The notes beneath the pieces are model-generated. The model was not told the DNA's origin and searched no databases. It was given only the letters and a program-made list of their open reading frames with translations. A program made the position numbers and the translations under genes. From Oscillospiraceae bacterium (GTDB taxonomy: Bacteria > Bacillota > Clostridia > Oscillospirales > QAMX01), in assembly GCA_015067715.1 (NCBI GenBank), contig SVLY01000011.1:1-57980 (forward strand): a stretch of 57,980 bases of DNA. Reading direction: 5' to 3'. Positions 6,341-15,291 of the stretch are shown here, piece by piece; positions within the stretch are counted from its first letter, which is position 1, and every line of letters starts with the position of its first letter.

Positions 6341-8797
6341 TTAGTTGGCCTTGCCAAAGGTCTCGGTGAAGCGCTTGATGTTGGAGACATTAACGATGCG
6401 CTCCATGCCGTTCTCGCCGATGGCGATAAGGGTGGGTGCGTTCTTAACGCCGTATTCCTGGGCGCGGCCGGGCTCTTCGTCGGCGAGGATGACGGTGTAG
6501 GGAATGCCTGCCTTATCAAGGAAGAGCTTTGCCATCTTGCAGTTGGGGCAGGTCTTGGTGGCAAAGAGAACGAACTTTGCGTCTGCGCTCACCGCAGGTG
6601 CGGCGACGGGAGCTTCGACACGTCCGGCGTTTTCGGGCTCGGAGTCGGCGGCCATGGGAACTTCGTCAACGGAGGGAACACCGTCCAGCTTGAAGCCGTA
6701 GGTGTCGCCGCCGATGCGCTTCATGGAGGAAGCGGCGTCGTAGACCTTTCTGTCCTTGAACTCCTGGCTCTTGCCGTCGTTCCAGTTCTGAACGGGGCGG
6801 TAGTAGCCGGTTATGCGGCTGTAGACCTCGGTCTTGGCGCCGCAATGGGGGCAGGTGAACTGCTCGCCGGCCAGATAGCCGTGCTCGCGGCAGACGGAGT
6901 AGGTGGGAGACAGGGTGTAGTAGGGCAGCTTGTAGTTCTCGGCGATCTTGCGCACAAGGGCGGCCGCACTCTTCCAGTCGGGCAGCTTCTCGCCGATGAA
7001 GGCGTGGAATACGGTGCCGGAGGTGTAGAGAGTCTGGAGCTCGTCCTGAATGTCAAGAGCGGAGAAGATATCGTCGGTGTAGCCCACGGGCAGGTGGGAG
7101 CTGTTGGTGTAGTAGGGGGTGTTGCCCTCTTCGCTGGCGGTGATGATGTCCGGGAAGCGCTTTCTGTCGTGGAGGGCGAAGCGGTAGGAGGTGGACTCGG
7201 CGGGAGTGGCTTCCAGGTTGAACAGGTCGCCGTACTTCTCCTGGTAGTCGGAAAGTCTCTCGCGCATATGGTTGAGAACGTCCTGGGTGAACTTCTGGGT
7301 GACGCCGTGGGTCATGTCGGCCTTGAGCCACTTGGCGTTGAGACCGACCTCGTTCATGCCCACAAGACCGATGGTGGAGAAGTGGTTCTTGAAGGTACCA
7401 AGGTATCTGCGGGTGTAGGGGTAGAGACCCTCGTTCATCAGCTTGGTGATGACCCGGCGCTTGATGTCCAGAGAACGGGCGGCAACGTCCATGAGCTTGT
7501 CAAGACGGGCGTAGAAGTCCTCGGGGCTCTTGGCAAGGTAGGCGATGCGGGGCATGTTAAGGGTGACGACGCCGATGGAACCGGTGCTCTCGCCGCTGCC
7601 AAAGAAGCCGCCGGACTTCTTTCTCAGCTCGCGGAGGTCAAGACGCAGACGGCAGCACATACTGCGGATGTCGCTGGGCTCCATATCGCTGTTGATGTAG
7701 TTGGAGAAATAGGGGGTGCCGTACTTGGAGGTCATCTCGAAGAGAAGCTTGTTGTTCTCGGTCTCGGACCAGTCGAAGTCACGGGTGATGGAATAGGTGG
7801 GGATGGGGTACTGGAAGCCGCGGCCATTGGCGTCGCCGTCGATCATAGTCTCGATGAAGGCGCGGTTGATCATGTCCATCTCGGGCTTGCAGTCCTTGTA
7901 CTTGAAGGGCATTTCCTTGCCGCCCACGATGGCGTTGAGCTCTGCAAGGTCGTTGGGCACGGTCCAGTCAAGGGTGATGTTGGAGAAGGGAGCCTGAGTG
8001 CCCCAGCGGGAGGGAGTGTTTACGCCGTAAATGAAGCTTTCAATGCACTTCTTCACCTGGTCGTAGGAGAGGTTGTCTGCCTTGACGAAGGGGGCCAGAT
8101 AGGTGTCGAAGGAGGAGAAGGCCTGGGCACCGGCCCATTCGTTCTGCATGATGCCAAGGAAGTTGACCATCTGGTTGCAGAGGGTGGCAAGGTGACGGGC
8201 GGGAGAAGAGGTGATCTTTCCGGGAATGCCGCCAAGACCCTCCTGAATGAGCTGCTTCAGCGACCAGCCGGCGCAGTAGCCGGTGAGCATGGAGAGGTCG
8301 TGAAGGTGAAGGTCGGCGTTTCTGTGGGCGTTGGCGATCTCTTCGTCGTAGACCTCGGAGAGCCAGTAGTTGGCGGTGATGGCGCCGGAGTTGTAAAGGA
8401 TAAGGCCGCCCACGGAGTAGGTGACGGTGGAGTTTTCCTTGACGCGCCAGTCGTTGGTGCCGAGGTACTTGTTGACGGTGTCCTTATAGTCAAGGAGGGT
8501 CTCGTTGACGTTACGGAGCTTTTCGTGCTGACGGCGGTAGATGATGTACGCCTTTGCAACGTCATCGTATCCGGCCTGGACGAGAACGCTCTCGACGCTG
8601 TCCTGGATATCCTCAACGCTGATGAGGTTTTCTTTTATCTTGGACTCGAAATTGGCGGTGACCTTGAGACCAAGGAAGTCGATAATGCTGGGATGATACT
8701 GCTTTTCGGTGGCGTCAAAAGCAAGACGGATCGCGTTAACGATCTTTTCGAGATTAAAGTCTACGACCTTGCCGTCTCTTTTCAGAACCTGATACAT
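6341..8797 (-). CDS. nrdD: Anaerobic ribonucleoside-triphosphate reductase with C-terminal redoxin domain
   Basis: A class III ribonucleotide reductase (about 818 residues from the chosen start) that makes dNTPs without oxygen using a glycyl radical. An N-terminal ATP-cone ('VLKRDGKVVDFNLEKIVNAI') is followed by the catalytic barrel. The glycyl-radical region 'RITGYYRPVQNWNDGKSQEF' lies just after the cysteine cluster 'CREHGYLAGEQFTCPHCG'. Unlike the standard enzyme, it continues through a Pro/Ala-rich linker into about 80 residues of glutaredoxin/thioredoxin-like sequence with active site 'CPNC' and a cis-Pro 'APTL'. I chose the ATG at 8797 because AGGAG lies seven bases upstream; the ATG at 8803 overlaps the nrdG stop but sits too close to the ribosome binding site. 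Confidence 0.95.
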   Translation of the reverse strand: MYQVLKRDGKVVDFNLEKIVNAIRLAFDATEKQYHPSIIDFLGLKVTANFESKIKENLISVEDIQDSVESVLVQAGYDDVAKAYIIYRRQHEKLRNVNETLLDYKDTVNKYLGTNDWRVKENSTVTYSVGGLILYNSGAITANYWLSEVYDEEIANAHRNADLHLHDLSMLTGYCAGWSLKQLIQEGLGGIPGKITSSPARHLATLCNQMVNFLGIMQNEWAGAQAFSSFDTYLAPFVKADNLSYDQVKKCIESFIYGVNTPSRWGTQAPFSNITLDWTVPNDLAELNAIVGGKEMPFKYKDCKPEMDMINRAFIETMIDGDANGRGFQYPIPTYSITRDFDWSETENNKLLFEMTSKYGTPYFSNYINSDMEPSDIRSMCCRLRLDLRELRKKSGGFFGSGESTGSIGVVTLNMPRIAYLAKSPEDFYARLDKLMDVAARSLDIKRRVITKLMNEGLYPYTRRYLGTFKNHFSTIGLVGMNEVGLNAKWLKADMTHGVTQKFTQDVLNHMRERLSDYQEKYGDLFNLEATPAESTSYRFALHDRKRFPDIITASEEGNTPYYTNSSHLPVGYTDDIFSALDIQDELQTLYTSGTVFHAFIGEKLPDWKSAAALVRKIAENYKLPYYTLSPTYSVCREHGYLAGEQFTCPHCGAKTEVYSRITGYYRPVQNWNDGKSQEFKDRKVYDAASSMKRIGGDTYGFKLDGVPSVDEVPMAADSEPENAGRVEAPVAAPAVSADAKFVLFATKTCPNCKMAKLFLDKAGIPYTVILADEEPGRAQEYGVKNAPTLIAIGENGMERIVNVSNIKRFTETFGKAN

Positions 8798-8799
8798 TT

Positions 8800-9489
8800 T
8801 CATTCTCCTCTTATTTCTGTGTTGGGAAGATATTTTCTTGCGCATGAGAGCAGCTTTTCCATTTCTTCAGGCGTGAATGCCGCAAGGCCGCTGCCGATCA
8901 GGTCACCCGAGTCCCTGAAGCCCTGCAGATAATACCGTTCCGCTCCTTTTATCCACCGGGCGATGCTTTCAATGTCGGCGCCGGTGTGGAGCCCTTTTAC
9001 AACCGTCGTTCTGAACTCAAAGGGGGTCTTGCCGTTCAGAAGCAGTTCTGCACTTTTCTCAACGCTTTCAAGAGCGTTTTCCGCCCCTGCGGTCACGGGA
9101 TATTTCTCCGGAGAGTTTTTGATATCCATGGCGACGTAGTCCGCAAGGCCGTTTTCCAATATCTCCGCCAGCCGTTCCGGACAGGAGCCGTTTGTGTCCA
9201 GCTTAACGGCGTAGCCCATGGACTTTACCCGCCCAAGGAAATCCGCCGTATCCTGCCAGATAAGGGGCTCGCCCCCGGTGAGACAGACTCCCTCGATGAT
9301 ACCCTTTCTTTTTGAGAGGAAAGAGAGTATCTCGTCTTCGCCGAGAGAGCCCGCGTCCTGGGTGTGGGTGACGAGAGATGCGTTGTGGCAGAAGGGGCAT
9401 CTGAAATTACAGCCCACGGTGAACACCGTGCAGGCTACCTTTCCGGGAAAGTCCAGCAGGGTAAGCTTTTGTATTCCGCCTATCCTCAC
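8800..9489 (-). CDS. nrdG: Anaerobic ribonucleotide reductase activating enzyme (radical SAM)
   Basis: A 229-residue radical SAM protein that generates the glycyl radical on NrdD using S-adenosylmethionine and a [4Fe-4S] cluster. The cluster ligands are in 'GCNFRCPFCHN' (C27, C31, C34). 'CLTGGEPL' is the SAM-binding GGE motif. It resembles the NrdG2/PflA-like subgroup, starting 'GGIQKLTLLDFPGKVACTVF'. It is the first gene of nrdG-nrdD-trxB, downstream of a promoter with NrdR boxes. Its stop is right at the nrdD start. Confidence 0.93.
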   Translation of the reverse strand: MRIGGIQKLTLLDFPGKVACTVFTVGCNFRCPFCHNASLVTHTQDAGSLGEDEILSFLSKRKGIIEGVCLTGGEPLIWQDTADFLGRVKSMGYAVKLDTNGSCPERLAEILENGLADYVAMDIKNSPEKYPVTAGAENALESVEKSAELLLNGKTPFEFRTTVVKGLHTGADIESIARWIKGAERYYLQGFRDSGDLIGSGLAAFTPEEMEKLLSCARKYLPNTEIRGE

Positions 9490-9568
9490 GGGCTCTCCCT
9501 CCTTCTGCTTTTGCTATCGTCAGCGCGCGGGGAACACAGGATATTGTATCCCGGGCGCTGCAGGAGGT

Positions 9569-9597
9569 ATTATACCACAAGATATCCGGCTTGTAAA
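9569..9597 (-). promoter_or_regulatory. Promoter of nrdG-nrdD-trxB
   Basis: TTTACA (9592-9597) and TATAAT (9569-9574) on the minus strand with a 17-base spacer, 80 bases ahead of the nrdG start codon. Confidence 0.8.
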
Positions 9598-9616
9598 TAG
9601 GTTTTTAAAAAAATAA

Positions 9617-9663
9617 CCACAAAATATTGTGTTTATTTTTTCGTCGGTCACAACATCTTGTTA
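9617..9663 (-). promoter_or_regulatory. Two NrdR boxes upstream of nrdG
   Basis: Read on the minus strand, 9617-9632 is ACACAATATTTTGTGG, 14 of 16 matches to the NrdR box consensus ACACWATATATWGTGT. A weaker partner lies at 9648-9663 (about 11 of 16), exactly 31 bases away, the usual three-helical-turn spacing of paired NrdR boxes. A further half-site falls inside the promoter spacer (about 9575-9584). NrdR is the ATP/dATP-sensing repressor of ribonucleotide reductase genes. Confidence 0.75.
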
Positions 9664-9673
9664 CTTTAGTCTG

Positions 9674-10387
9674 CTACATCATTTTCTGCATATCCTTGCG
9701 CAAAGCCGCTATAATACGCTTTTCAAGCCTTGAAATATAGGACTGAGATATGTTTAGCATATCCGCCACCTCCTTTTGGGTGCGTTCTCTTTTCCCGTCG
9801 AGGCCGAAACGCATAACAATTATCTCCCTGTCCCGCTTTTCAAGCCGGCTCAGAGCCCTTCGCAAAAGCCCTCTGTCCACCTCTTCGTCAAGGTAGGCAA
9901 GGGGCTCCTCGTCGCCGGAGAGCACGTCGGAGAGCAAAAGCTCGTTTCCGTCCCAGTCGGTGTTCAAGGGCTCGTCGATGGAGAGCTCGTTTTTTCGGGA
10001 GGAATTTTTCCGCAGGAACATCAGAATCTCGTTTTCGATGCACCGGGAGGCGTAGGTTGCAAGCTTTATGTTTTTCTCCGGGCGGAAGGTGTTTATGGCC
10101 TTGATGAGGCCGATGGTGCCGATGGACACAAGGTCGTCCAGGCAGAGACCCGTATTCTCGAATTTCCGGGCTATGTAGACCACCAGACGCAGGTTGCGCT
10201 CGATAAGTATCCGCCGCACGTTGTCCCTGTCCTCGTAAAACCGGGACAGAAGATATGCCTCCTCCGTCTGGCTCAGGGGCGGCGGCAGACCGCCTCCGCC
10301 GCCAACGTAATAGGCCTCTCCCCCGGAAATGCGGGCGCGGAGTTTTTTCAGCGCCAGTTTAATTCTTACCCAAAATCCCAGCTTCAC
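9674..10387 (-). CDS. sigE: Sporulation sigma factor E precursor (pro-sigma-E)
   Basis: A 237-residue sigma-70 factor for early mother-cell gene expression in sporulation. The N-terminal pro-sequence is followed by the conserved 'YYVGG...LPPPLS' segment. Region 2 contains '[18 protein letters not shown]' and '[18 protein letters not shown]'; region 4 contains the helix-turn-helix '[23 protein letters not shown]'. I placed the start at the GTG at 10387, preceded by AGGAGG, because it gives the family length (B. subtilis 239 residues) and leaves 16 bases after spoIIGA; the open frame runs further upstream without support. Activation needs removal of the pro-sequence by SpoIIGA, encoded just upstream. 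Confidence 0.95.
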   Translation of the reverse strand: MKLGFWVRIKLALKKLRARISGGEAYYVGGGGGLPPPLSQTEEAYLLSRFYEDRDNVRRILIERNLRLVVYIARKFENTGLCLDDLVSIGTIGLIKAINTFRPEKNIKLATYASRCIENEILMFLRKNSSRKNELSIDEPLNTDWDGNELLLSDVLSGDEEPLAYLDEEVDRGLLRRALSRLEKRDREIIVMRFGLDGKRERTQKEVADMLNISQSYISRLEKRIIAALRKDMQKMM

Positions 10388-10403
10388 GTTTTTATCCTCC
10401 TCT

Positions 10404-11219
10404 TTACAGCTCAAAATTACCCATAACGGCCTCAAGCCCCTCCCGGTCCAGCCCCGGGGACAGGGCGAAAGTGACGGGGACGGGCTTTTTACCCTCAAAG
10501 CGAACTTCTCCCCGAAAGGCGTAGAGCAGAACTCCCCCGTCTCCCACGCCGGAAGCGGAGACCAGACTTCCCCCAAAGCGCAAAACAAGCTCCTCCGCAC
10601 CCGCTCCGCCCCGCACGGCCTCTGCCTCCCCGGGCGAAAGCAGTGCACAGGCCACCTCCCGGGACACGAGCATGACCCCTCTGAGAAAACAGCCGGAGTC
10701 CACCAGCACGTTTACCTCTGCCCTCCCCCCGCCGCAGAAAAGCTCCGCTTTTCTGTAGACCGCACTCCCGGCGGTCTTTGCTCCGGGAAGTCTGGCCAGA
10801 AGCTCAAACAGCCCCCACAGCGCCCCGGCAAGGATGAGAAGCTTCCACGCAGGGATGGTGAAATATACCGCACCCCCAAGATACCCAAGCCTTCCCCCGG
10901 AGAAGACCGACAGCACCCACACGCCGCCCCCAAGAGCCGCGGAAAAGAGAAAAAACCACCCCACCGTACGCAAAAATCCCCTGCTCCGGCCAAATCCGAC
11001 GGCGCACATCCCAACTCCCACGGCAAGCTTCACCGGAAGCCACACCGGCCACTCTGCCCTTGTCAGAGCGCACACCGCCGCATAGACCGCACCTGCCGCC
11101 GCCCCAAGGGCGACCCGCCACCGGCACAGCCTTTTCCGGCTGAAATGCCCGGCGAGACTGAGCAAAAGGTAGTCCGTTATGAAATTCACAAGCAAAAGCT
11201 CGTCTATGTAAACCGTCAT
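10404..11219 (-). CDS. spoIIGA: Sigma-E processing peptidase SpoIIGA
   Basis: A 271-residue membrane aspartic protease that cleaves pro-sigma-E in the mother cell after a forespore signal. The N-terminal half has five hydrophobic segments ('[24 protein letters not shown]' onwards). The cytoplasmic C-terminal domain carries '[11 protein letters not shown]', the D-S/T-G type aspartyl protease motif (the family usually reads DTGN). I took ATG 11219; an in-frame TTG at 11228 is closer to GGAGG but gives an atypical N-terminus. The gene pairs with sigE downstream, as in other spore formers. Confidence 0.92.
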   Translation of the reverse strand: MTVYIDELLLVNFITDYLLLSLAGHFSRKRLCRWRVALGAAAGAVYAAVCALTRAEWPVWLPVKLAVGVGMCAVGFGRSRGFLRTVGWFFLFSAALGGGVWVLSVFSGGRLGYLGGAVYFTIPAWKLLILAGALWGLFELLARLPGAKTAGSAVYRKAELFCGGGRAEVNVLVDSGCFLRGVMLVSREVACALLSPGEAEAVRGGAGAEELVLRFGGSLVSASGVGDGGVLLYAFRGEVRFEGKKPVPVTFALSPGLDREGLEAVMGNFEL

Positions 11220-11303
11220 CCCGCACAATAAGCCTCCACAGACAGAATTATACTTCCTTCTGCCCGTCGGATTTTGGTGAAACCGCCCTTTGGGGCTTTA
11301 CAC

Positions 11304-11332
11304 TTGAAAATCGGGGTATTTCGGAGTATAAT
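11304..11332 (+). promoter_or_regulatory. Promoter of the HAD phosphatase gene
   Basis: TTGAAA (11304-11309) and TATAAT (11327-11332) with a 17-base spacer, 32 bases ahead of the start codon. Confidence 0.8.
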
Positions 11333-11363
11333 ATTCCAAACACACAAAGGGAGGAACAAAAAC

Positions 11364-12179
11364 ATGGGAATCTTCAGCGGAGTTCTTCTTGCCAGCGACT
11401 ATGACGGAACTCTTTCTGCAGGAAAGGCCGGTATCCCCGAGAGGGTGAGAAAGGCCGTTGCATATTTTATCTCCGAGGGCGGCGCCTTTACGGTCTCTAC
11501 CGGCCGGACGTACATGGGCTTTCACGCCTACGAGCCCGGGCTTATCAACGCTCCGGCAATGCTTGCAAACGGCGGCATGATATACGACTACGCCACGGAC
11601 ACCGTGGTCGCCCTTGAGGGCATCGACCGGGAGGCTGTGGACGAGCTGCGCCTTATTCGGGACGCTTTCCCCTCCGTTTCAATAGAGATGTACGCCCACA
11701 GGGAGACCTTCTGCCTCAACGTACACGACAAGGCTCACCGCCACTTCACAAGCCAGGACATTCCCTATCAGACCATCTCCGACCCCGCAGAGGCCCGCGG
11801 CCCCTGGGCAAAGATAATGCTGGGCGGCGAGCCCGAAGAGATAGGCCGGGTTCAGGAATTTATGAAAGAAAACTGCCCCAACCTTGGCTTCGTGCCCACA
11901 ACCGGGGGCTATCTTGAGGTCTTAAAGCCCGGCATGAACAAGGGCACCCTTTTGCAGATACTTGCCAAAAAGCTTGGGATAAAGCCCGAGGACACCTACG
12001 CCGCCGGTGACGGCTACAACGACGTAGACATGCTCCGCATCGCCTCCGCCGCCTTCGTGCCCGAAAACGGGGACGAATTTGCCAAAGCCTGCGCCACCTA
12101 CGTCACCTGTTCAAACGAAGAGGGCTGTATTGCCGACGCAATTGAGATACTGGGAAAGATATACGCAGAGAAAGCGTAA
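11364..12179 (+). CDS. HAD-superfamily (Cof-type) phosphatase
   Basis: A 271-residue haloacid-dehalogenase phosphatase of the Cof/IIB type. Motif I is 'ASDYDGTL' (nucleophile D12, acid/base D14), motif II is 'TVSTGR', and motif III/IV is 'GDGYNDVDML'. The 'KPGMNKGTLLQIL' segment before motif IV is typical of Cof proteins. It probably dephosphorylates a sugar phosphate or flavin-type substrate in the cytoplasm; the substrate cannot be told from sequence. The ATG at 11364 follows GGGAGGAA; upstream in-frame codons overlap the promoter. It is a single-gene unit between divergent spoIIGA and a convergent glycosidase gene. Confidence 0.9.
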   Translation: MGIFSGVLLASDYDGTLSAGKAGIPERVRKAVAYFISEGGAFTVSTGRTYMGFHAYEPGLINAPAMLANGGMIYDYATDTVVALEGIDREAVDELRLIRDAFPSVSIEMYAHRETFCLNVHDKAHRHFTSQDIPYQTISDPAEARGPWAKIMLGGEPEEIGRVQEFMKENCPNLGFVPTTGGYLEVLKPGMNKGTLLQILAKKLGIKPEDTYAAGDGYNDVDMLRIASAAFVPENGDEFAKACATYVTCSNEEGCIADAIEILGKIYAEKA

Positions 12180-12186
12180 AATAGAA

Positions 12187-12221
12187 AAATCGGCAGGGAA
12201 GGACGTCTTCCCTGCCGATTT
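12187..12221. terminator. Bidirectional terminator
   Basis: A perfect 15-bp stem, AAATCGGCAGGGAAG and its complement, around a GACGT loop. It lies between the convergent HAD phosphatase and glycosidase genes and is flanked by A on one side and T on the other. Confidence 0.9.
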
Positions 12222-12223
12222 AT

Positions 12224-13741
12224 TTATATTCTGATGAATACACAGGTTCCCGGAGCGATCTCCACAGCTCCGGCTTTTACCTTTTTGCCCCTGAGCTCCG
12301 GCAGTCCCCCCTCCGGGCCGGGATCAATGGGAACCCCATTCAGATACAGCACCCGGCTGCGAAGATCTCCGTTGCCCGAAAGGGAAAAAACCTCCGCCTC
12401 ACACGGCACCGTGACACTCAGCTTCTCTCTCATAGAGTTGTTGACGGCAACACACACCAGGCCCGGATTATTGTCACTTCTTGAACGGAAATAGACATGG
12501 GCATTTTTAATCTCCGGAAGCTCCCCGACGTACACGTTACGGCCAACAAGTCTGTTCCACAGCAGGACCGCATAATAATTCGGCCTGGGCTCAAATGAGC
12601 CGTGGGAAAGAAAACCGTAATCCGAAGAGGCCAGCGTGTTATGGAAGATAATTCCGTCGGTCACCTCCGAAAAGCTGCCGAGCTCGTTCAGCGTACGGAA
12701 CACGTCCAGATACGTGGAGGCCCACGTATCGCCTCCGCCTCCGGCATCGCCGGACTCCGTGACCCACATCTGGCCTCCGGGGACGTATTTGTCTCTGAGT
12801 TTTGCGTAGGCCACTGCGTTGTTACGTGCAACGGCAAGGTATTCGTCGGTGTGGGCTTCGTTGGCATCCCAATGTGCGCCGGGCATCACCGGGGCAAGAC
12901 GTTCCGAAACACCGTTGTAGTAATGGTAACTGAACACGTCCAGAGGAATCCTTGTGTCCTTCAGAAGCCCGTCGGTGGTGCTTATACGCATTCCGGCTCC
13001 TATACCGGCCCCCGAGCTTTTGATATCTGTTTTGCCCATGGCTCCCTCTCCCAGAGAGCACGGTCCGACAAGCAGGCAATCCGGGTAGTGTTTTTTGACC
13101 CACCCGTTAAAAATGTCCTGATCTCTGGCATAGTCCGCTTCGGTATAACCTGCCGGAGCACCGGAAAAGCTCAGCATATTCGGCTCGTTCATAAACTCAG
13201 CGGCGTCAATGTCAACGCCGTATTCGTGGCTCAGGTTGAAAAGCTTTTCTGTCTGGCGCAGGTCAAGAGCTCCTCCGTCAGGATGATCGCCCTCGCAGTT
13301 GCTGACAGAAACCAGAAGCTTTCCCCCAACTGCCCTTACAAAATCCAGCACGCCGATCCACTGAGACCTTGTGAGCACACTTGCATAGCCCTTCGGAGGC
13401 CTGCCGCCTGTTGTTCCTTCAAAATCGTAATACGTCTTCGTGGCCCAGGACCCGGAAACGCGGATCCAGGCGGGGCCAAGAGCTCTTGCCCGTTCTCTGA
13501 GAGTTTCGTTACCGAGGTCTATAGGCGGATAATACTGCATAAGGTCAGCCATTGCAGTAAAGTCAGAGAGCTCGCCCGACACTTTGAATTCCTCCGTGCC
13601 TGCGATTTGCCCCGGGGTGTACGACTTCCAAAACGTCCCACCGGTAATCTCTGTCATCTCGATATTGTAAGAGACAAGTCTTTCGTCCACGGACCGAAGC
13701 CATTTCAGCTTCTCAGGCCTCAATACGATATTCCGTTCCAC
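12224..13741 (-). CDS. Glycoside hydrolase, GH79 (heparanase/beta-glucuronidase)-like
   Basis: A 505-residue retaining glycosidase of the GH-A clan. The likely acid/base is E186 in 'AAEFMNEPN' (the N-E-P signature), and the likely nucleophile is E329 in 'QMWVTESGDAGGGGDTWASTYLDVFRTLNELG', a stretch strongly like the heparanase-type nucleophile region. A C-terminal beta-sandwich of about 110 residues follows. GH79 members remove glucuronic acid from proteoglycans or arabinogalactans. There is no signal peptide, so it should act in the cytoplasm on imported oligosaccharides. It lies 19 bases downstream of an AI-2E-family membrane protein. GH39 or GH30 are less likely alternatives. Confidence 0.7.
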   Translation of the reverse strand: MERNIVLRPEKLKWLRSVDERLVSYNIEMTEITGGTFWKSYTPGQIAGTEEFKVSGELSDFTAMADLMQYYPPIDLGNETLRERARALGPAWIRVSGSWATKTYYDFEGTTGGRPPKGYASVLTRSQWIGVLDFVRAVGGKLLVSVSNCEGDHPDGGALDLRQTEKLFNLSHEYGVDIDAAEFMNEPNMLSFSGAPAGYTEADYARDQDIFNGWVKKHYPDCLLVGPCSLGEGAMGKTDIKSSGAGIGAGMRISTTDGLLKDTRIPLDVFSYHYYNGVSERLAPVMPGAHWDANEAHTDEYLAVARNNAVAYAKLRDKYVPGGQMWVTESGDAGGGGDTWASTYLDVFRTLNELGSFSEVTDGIIFHNTLASSDYGFLSHGSFEPRPNYYAVLLWNRLVGRNVYVGELPEIKNAHVYFRSRSDNNPGLVCVAVNNSMREKLSVTVPCEAEVFSLSGNGDLRSRVLYLNGVPIDPGPEGGLPELRGKKVKAGAVEIAPGTCVFIRI

Positions 13742-13760
13742 AGCGCACCCTCCTTGTAGT

Positions 13761-14903
13761 TCAGTTCCCGCTTTTCAGCTGATTCTCACGCTTGTCCGTC
13801 TCTTCCTTAAGCAGCACGTACAGCGTCGAAGCCACAGGAACGGCCAGCAACATTCCGATCGGACCTCCGACGCCTCCGCCAACGGTCACAGCGGCAAGTA
13901 TCCACATTCCCGGGAGGTTGACTCTGCTGCCCATAACTTTTGGGTAGATCAGATTGCCCTCGATCTGCTGAAGAATGAGTATGTACACAAGAAAAAGTAC
14001 CGCCTTCACAGGGTCAACGGTGAGGATCATAAACGCTCCCACCCCGGCCCCCACGAAGCCGCCCACAACGGGCACAAGCGCCGTCACCCCCACAAGAGTG
14101 CCGACCATCGGCGCATAGGGAAAACGGAATATCCACATTCCAACCATGCAAAGCACACCCAGGATAACGGCCTCCAGAGTCTGACCGAATATGAAGTTTC
14201 GGAAATTTCCGTTGGCAACAGAGGCGGCGTGGATAATCCATTCACTGGGGCGACTGGGAAGCCAGACCCTTGCAAGCCGGCTTGCCTGAGCCTTGAGCTT
14301 GTCCTTATCAAAGAGGATATATACAGAAAAAACAAACGCAATAAAGAGATCAAATATTCCGCCAACAAGAGAGCCCACGGTGCCTACGGCGGTGTTCACG
14401 ATGTTTCCGCCCTGGTTTTTCAGCCAGTTCTGAAGGGCGGCCAGCATACCATCCCAATCGGCTTTCAGCAAAAGGTTACCAAAGGGGAGCTCCGCAAGCT
14501 CGGCTTCGCTCATGGAGCTGAGCTTTTTCACAAGATCCACAGCACCCTGAACGATGACCTTAACGGCCTCCACCAGTTCAGGAATGACTATCCAGATCAC
14601 ACCGATTATGATGCCCACAATCAGCACCAGAGATACGAGGAAAGCCACAGGACGGCGAAGCCTGCAAAGACGCGGTTTATTTGTCTTTTTCCAGAAATGC
14701 GCCTCAAAAAATCTCATCGGCACGTTCAGTATCAGCGCAAAGGCAACGCCGATAAGCAGCGGCCTGACCAGCCTCGCCACCCAGGACACCGCATTGGCTA
14801 CCACGCCGATCTTCTGCACGCCGAGGAATATCAGTATGCACGCGGCCACTATGCCGATAAGCCATCTGCCAAGCTTTTTTCTTTTTTCCTTTGAACGATC
14901 CAT
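13761..14903 (-). CDS. AI-2E family (PerM/UPF0118) membrane protein
   Basis: A 380-residue polytopic membrane protein of the AI-2E exporter family. There are two N-terminal helix pairs (about 13-60), a helix at 70-95, a soluble segment (about 95-150), and four to five C-terminal helices. The family signature is the glycine-rich end 'GILAAVTVGGGVGGPIGMLLAVPVASTLYVLLKE' type sequence and 'GNLIYPKVMG'. Family members include sodium/proton antiporters and the disputed AI-2 exporter, so 'quorum-sensing' should not be read into the name. It probably shares a transcript with the glycosidase gene 19 bases downstream. Confidence 0.9.
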   Translation of the reverse strand: MDRSKEKRKKLGRWLIGIVAACILIFLGVQKIGVVANAVSWVARLVRPLLIGVAFALILNVPMRFFEAHFWKKTNKPRLCRLRRPVAFLVSLVLIVGIIIGVIWIVIPELVEAVKVIVQGAVDLVKKLSSMSEAELAELPFGNLLLKADWDGMLAALQNWLKNQGGNIVNTAVGTVGSLVGGIFDLFIAFVFSVYILFDKDKLKAQASRLARVWLPSRPSEWIIHAASVANGNFRNFIFGQTLEAVILGVLCMVGMWIFRFPYAPMVGTLVGVTALVPVVGGFVGAGVGAFMILTVDPVKAVLFLVYILILQQIEGNLIYPKVMGSRVNLPGMWILAAVTVGGGVGGPIGMLLAVPVASTLYVLLKEETDKRENQLKSGN

Positions 14904-15098
14904 ATCGGAAAAGTCCTCCCTTTAAACGTTTACGCTCATCACCCATGTCTGTCCCACATAGCAAGAACTGATTATATTTTACTCCTTTACTACACCCCTT
15001 TCATCTAACACATTCCACCCGAGTGTAAGGTTTTTCAGCAACAGATCGGATCTGTACTTTTTTAGTACATACAGCCGTAATTGCCCGGATTTCGGCAC
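14904..15098. other. Intergenic stretch without recognised features
   Basis: About 200 bases upstream of the AI-2E gene. A TATAAT-like hexamer lies near 14972-14977 on the minus strand, but I see no matching -35. There is no gene or RNA I can support. Confidence 0.4.
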
Positions 15099-15132
15099 AA
15101 AAAACCGAACGGAAAAATCCGTTCGGTTTTTT
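15099..15132 (-). terminator. Terminator of the tRNA operon
   Basis: AAAAAACCGAACGGA pairs with TCCGTTCGGTTTTTT (15-bp stem, 4-base loop), one base past the 3' end of tRNA-Lys, ending the minus-strand tRNA transcript. Confidence 0.9.
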
Positions 15133-15133
15133 C

Positions 15134-15206
15134 TGATCCACCCGCGACTCGAACGCGGGACCCTCTGCTTAAAAGGCAGATGCTCTGCCGACTGAGCTAG
15201 TGGATC
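15134..15206 (-). tRNA. tRNA-Lys (UUU)
   Basis: A 73-base cloverleaf with acceptor GATCCAC/GTGGATC, anticodon loop CTTTTAA (anticodon TTT) and T-loop TTCGAGT. It is the last of five clustered tRNA genes. CCA is not encoded. Confidence 0.95.
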
Positions 15207-15291
15207 GTATTTTTTTGTTTTAAGGCAAAAGAAAATCGGGCACTCTACCGAAAACCCTGCCACAAAGGGAGAAAGGTCTTCTTCGGCCCGA

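Noticed and set aside
6845-8932. 695-codon plus-strand open frame
   Set aside because: It is antisense to nrdD. Its Gly/Val/Ala-rich translation is the usual shadow of a GC-rich gene, and it has no ribosome binding site.
11229-11300. Spo0A box upstream of spoIIGA
   Set aside because: A TATAAT-like hexamer is present on the minus strand near 11245, but no clear TGTCGAA match was found at the expected distance.
13761-14903. Quorum-sensing (AI-2) exporter role
   Set aside because: The family name reflects one disputed member; no luxS or lsr genes are nearby.
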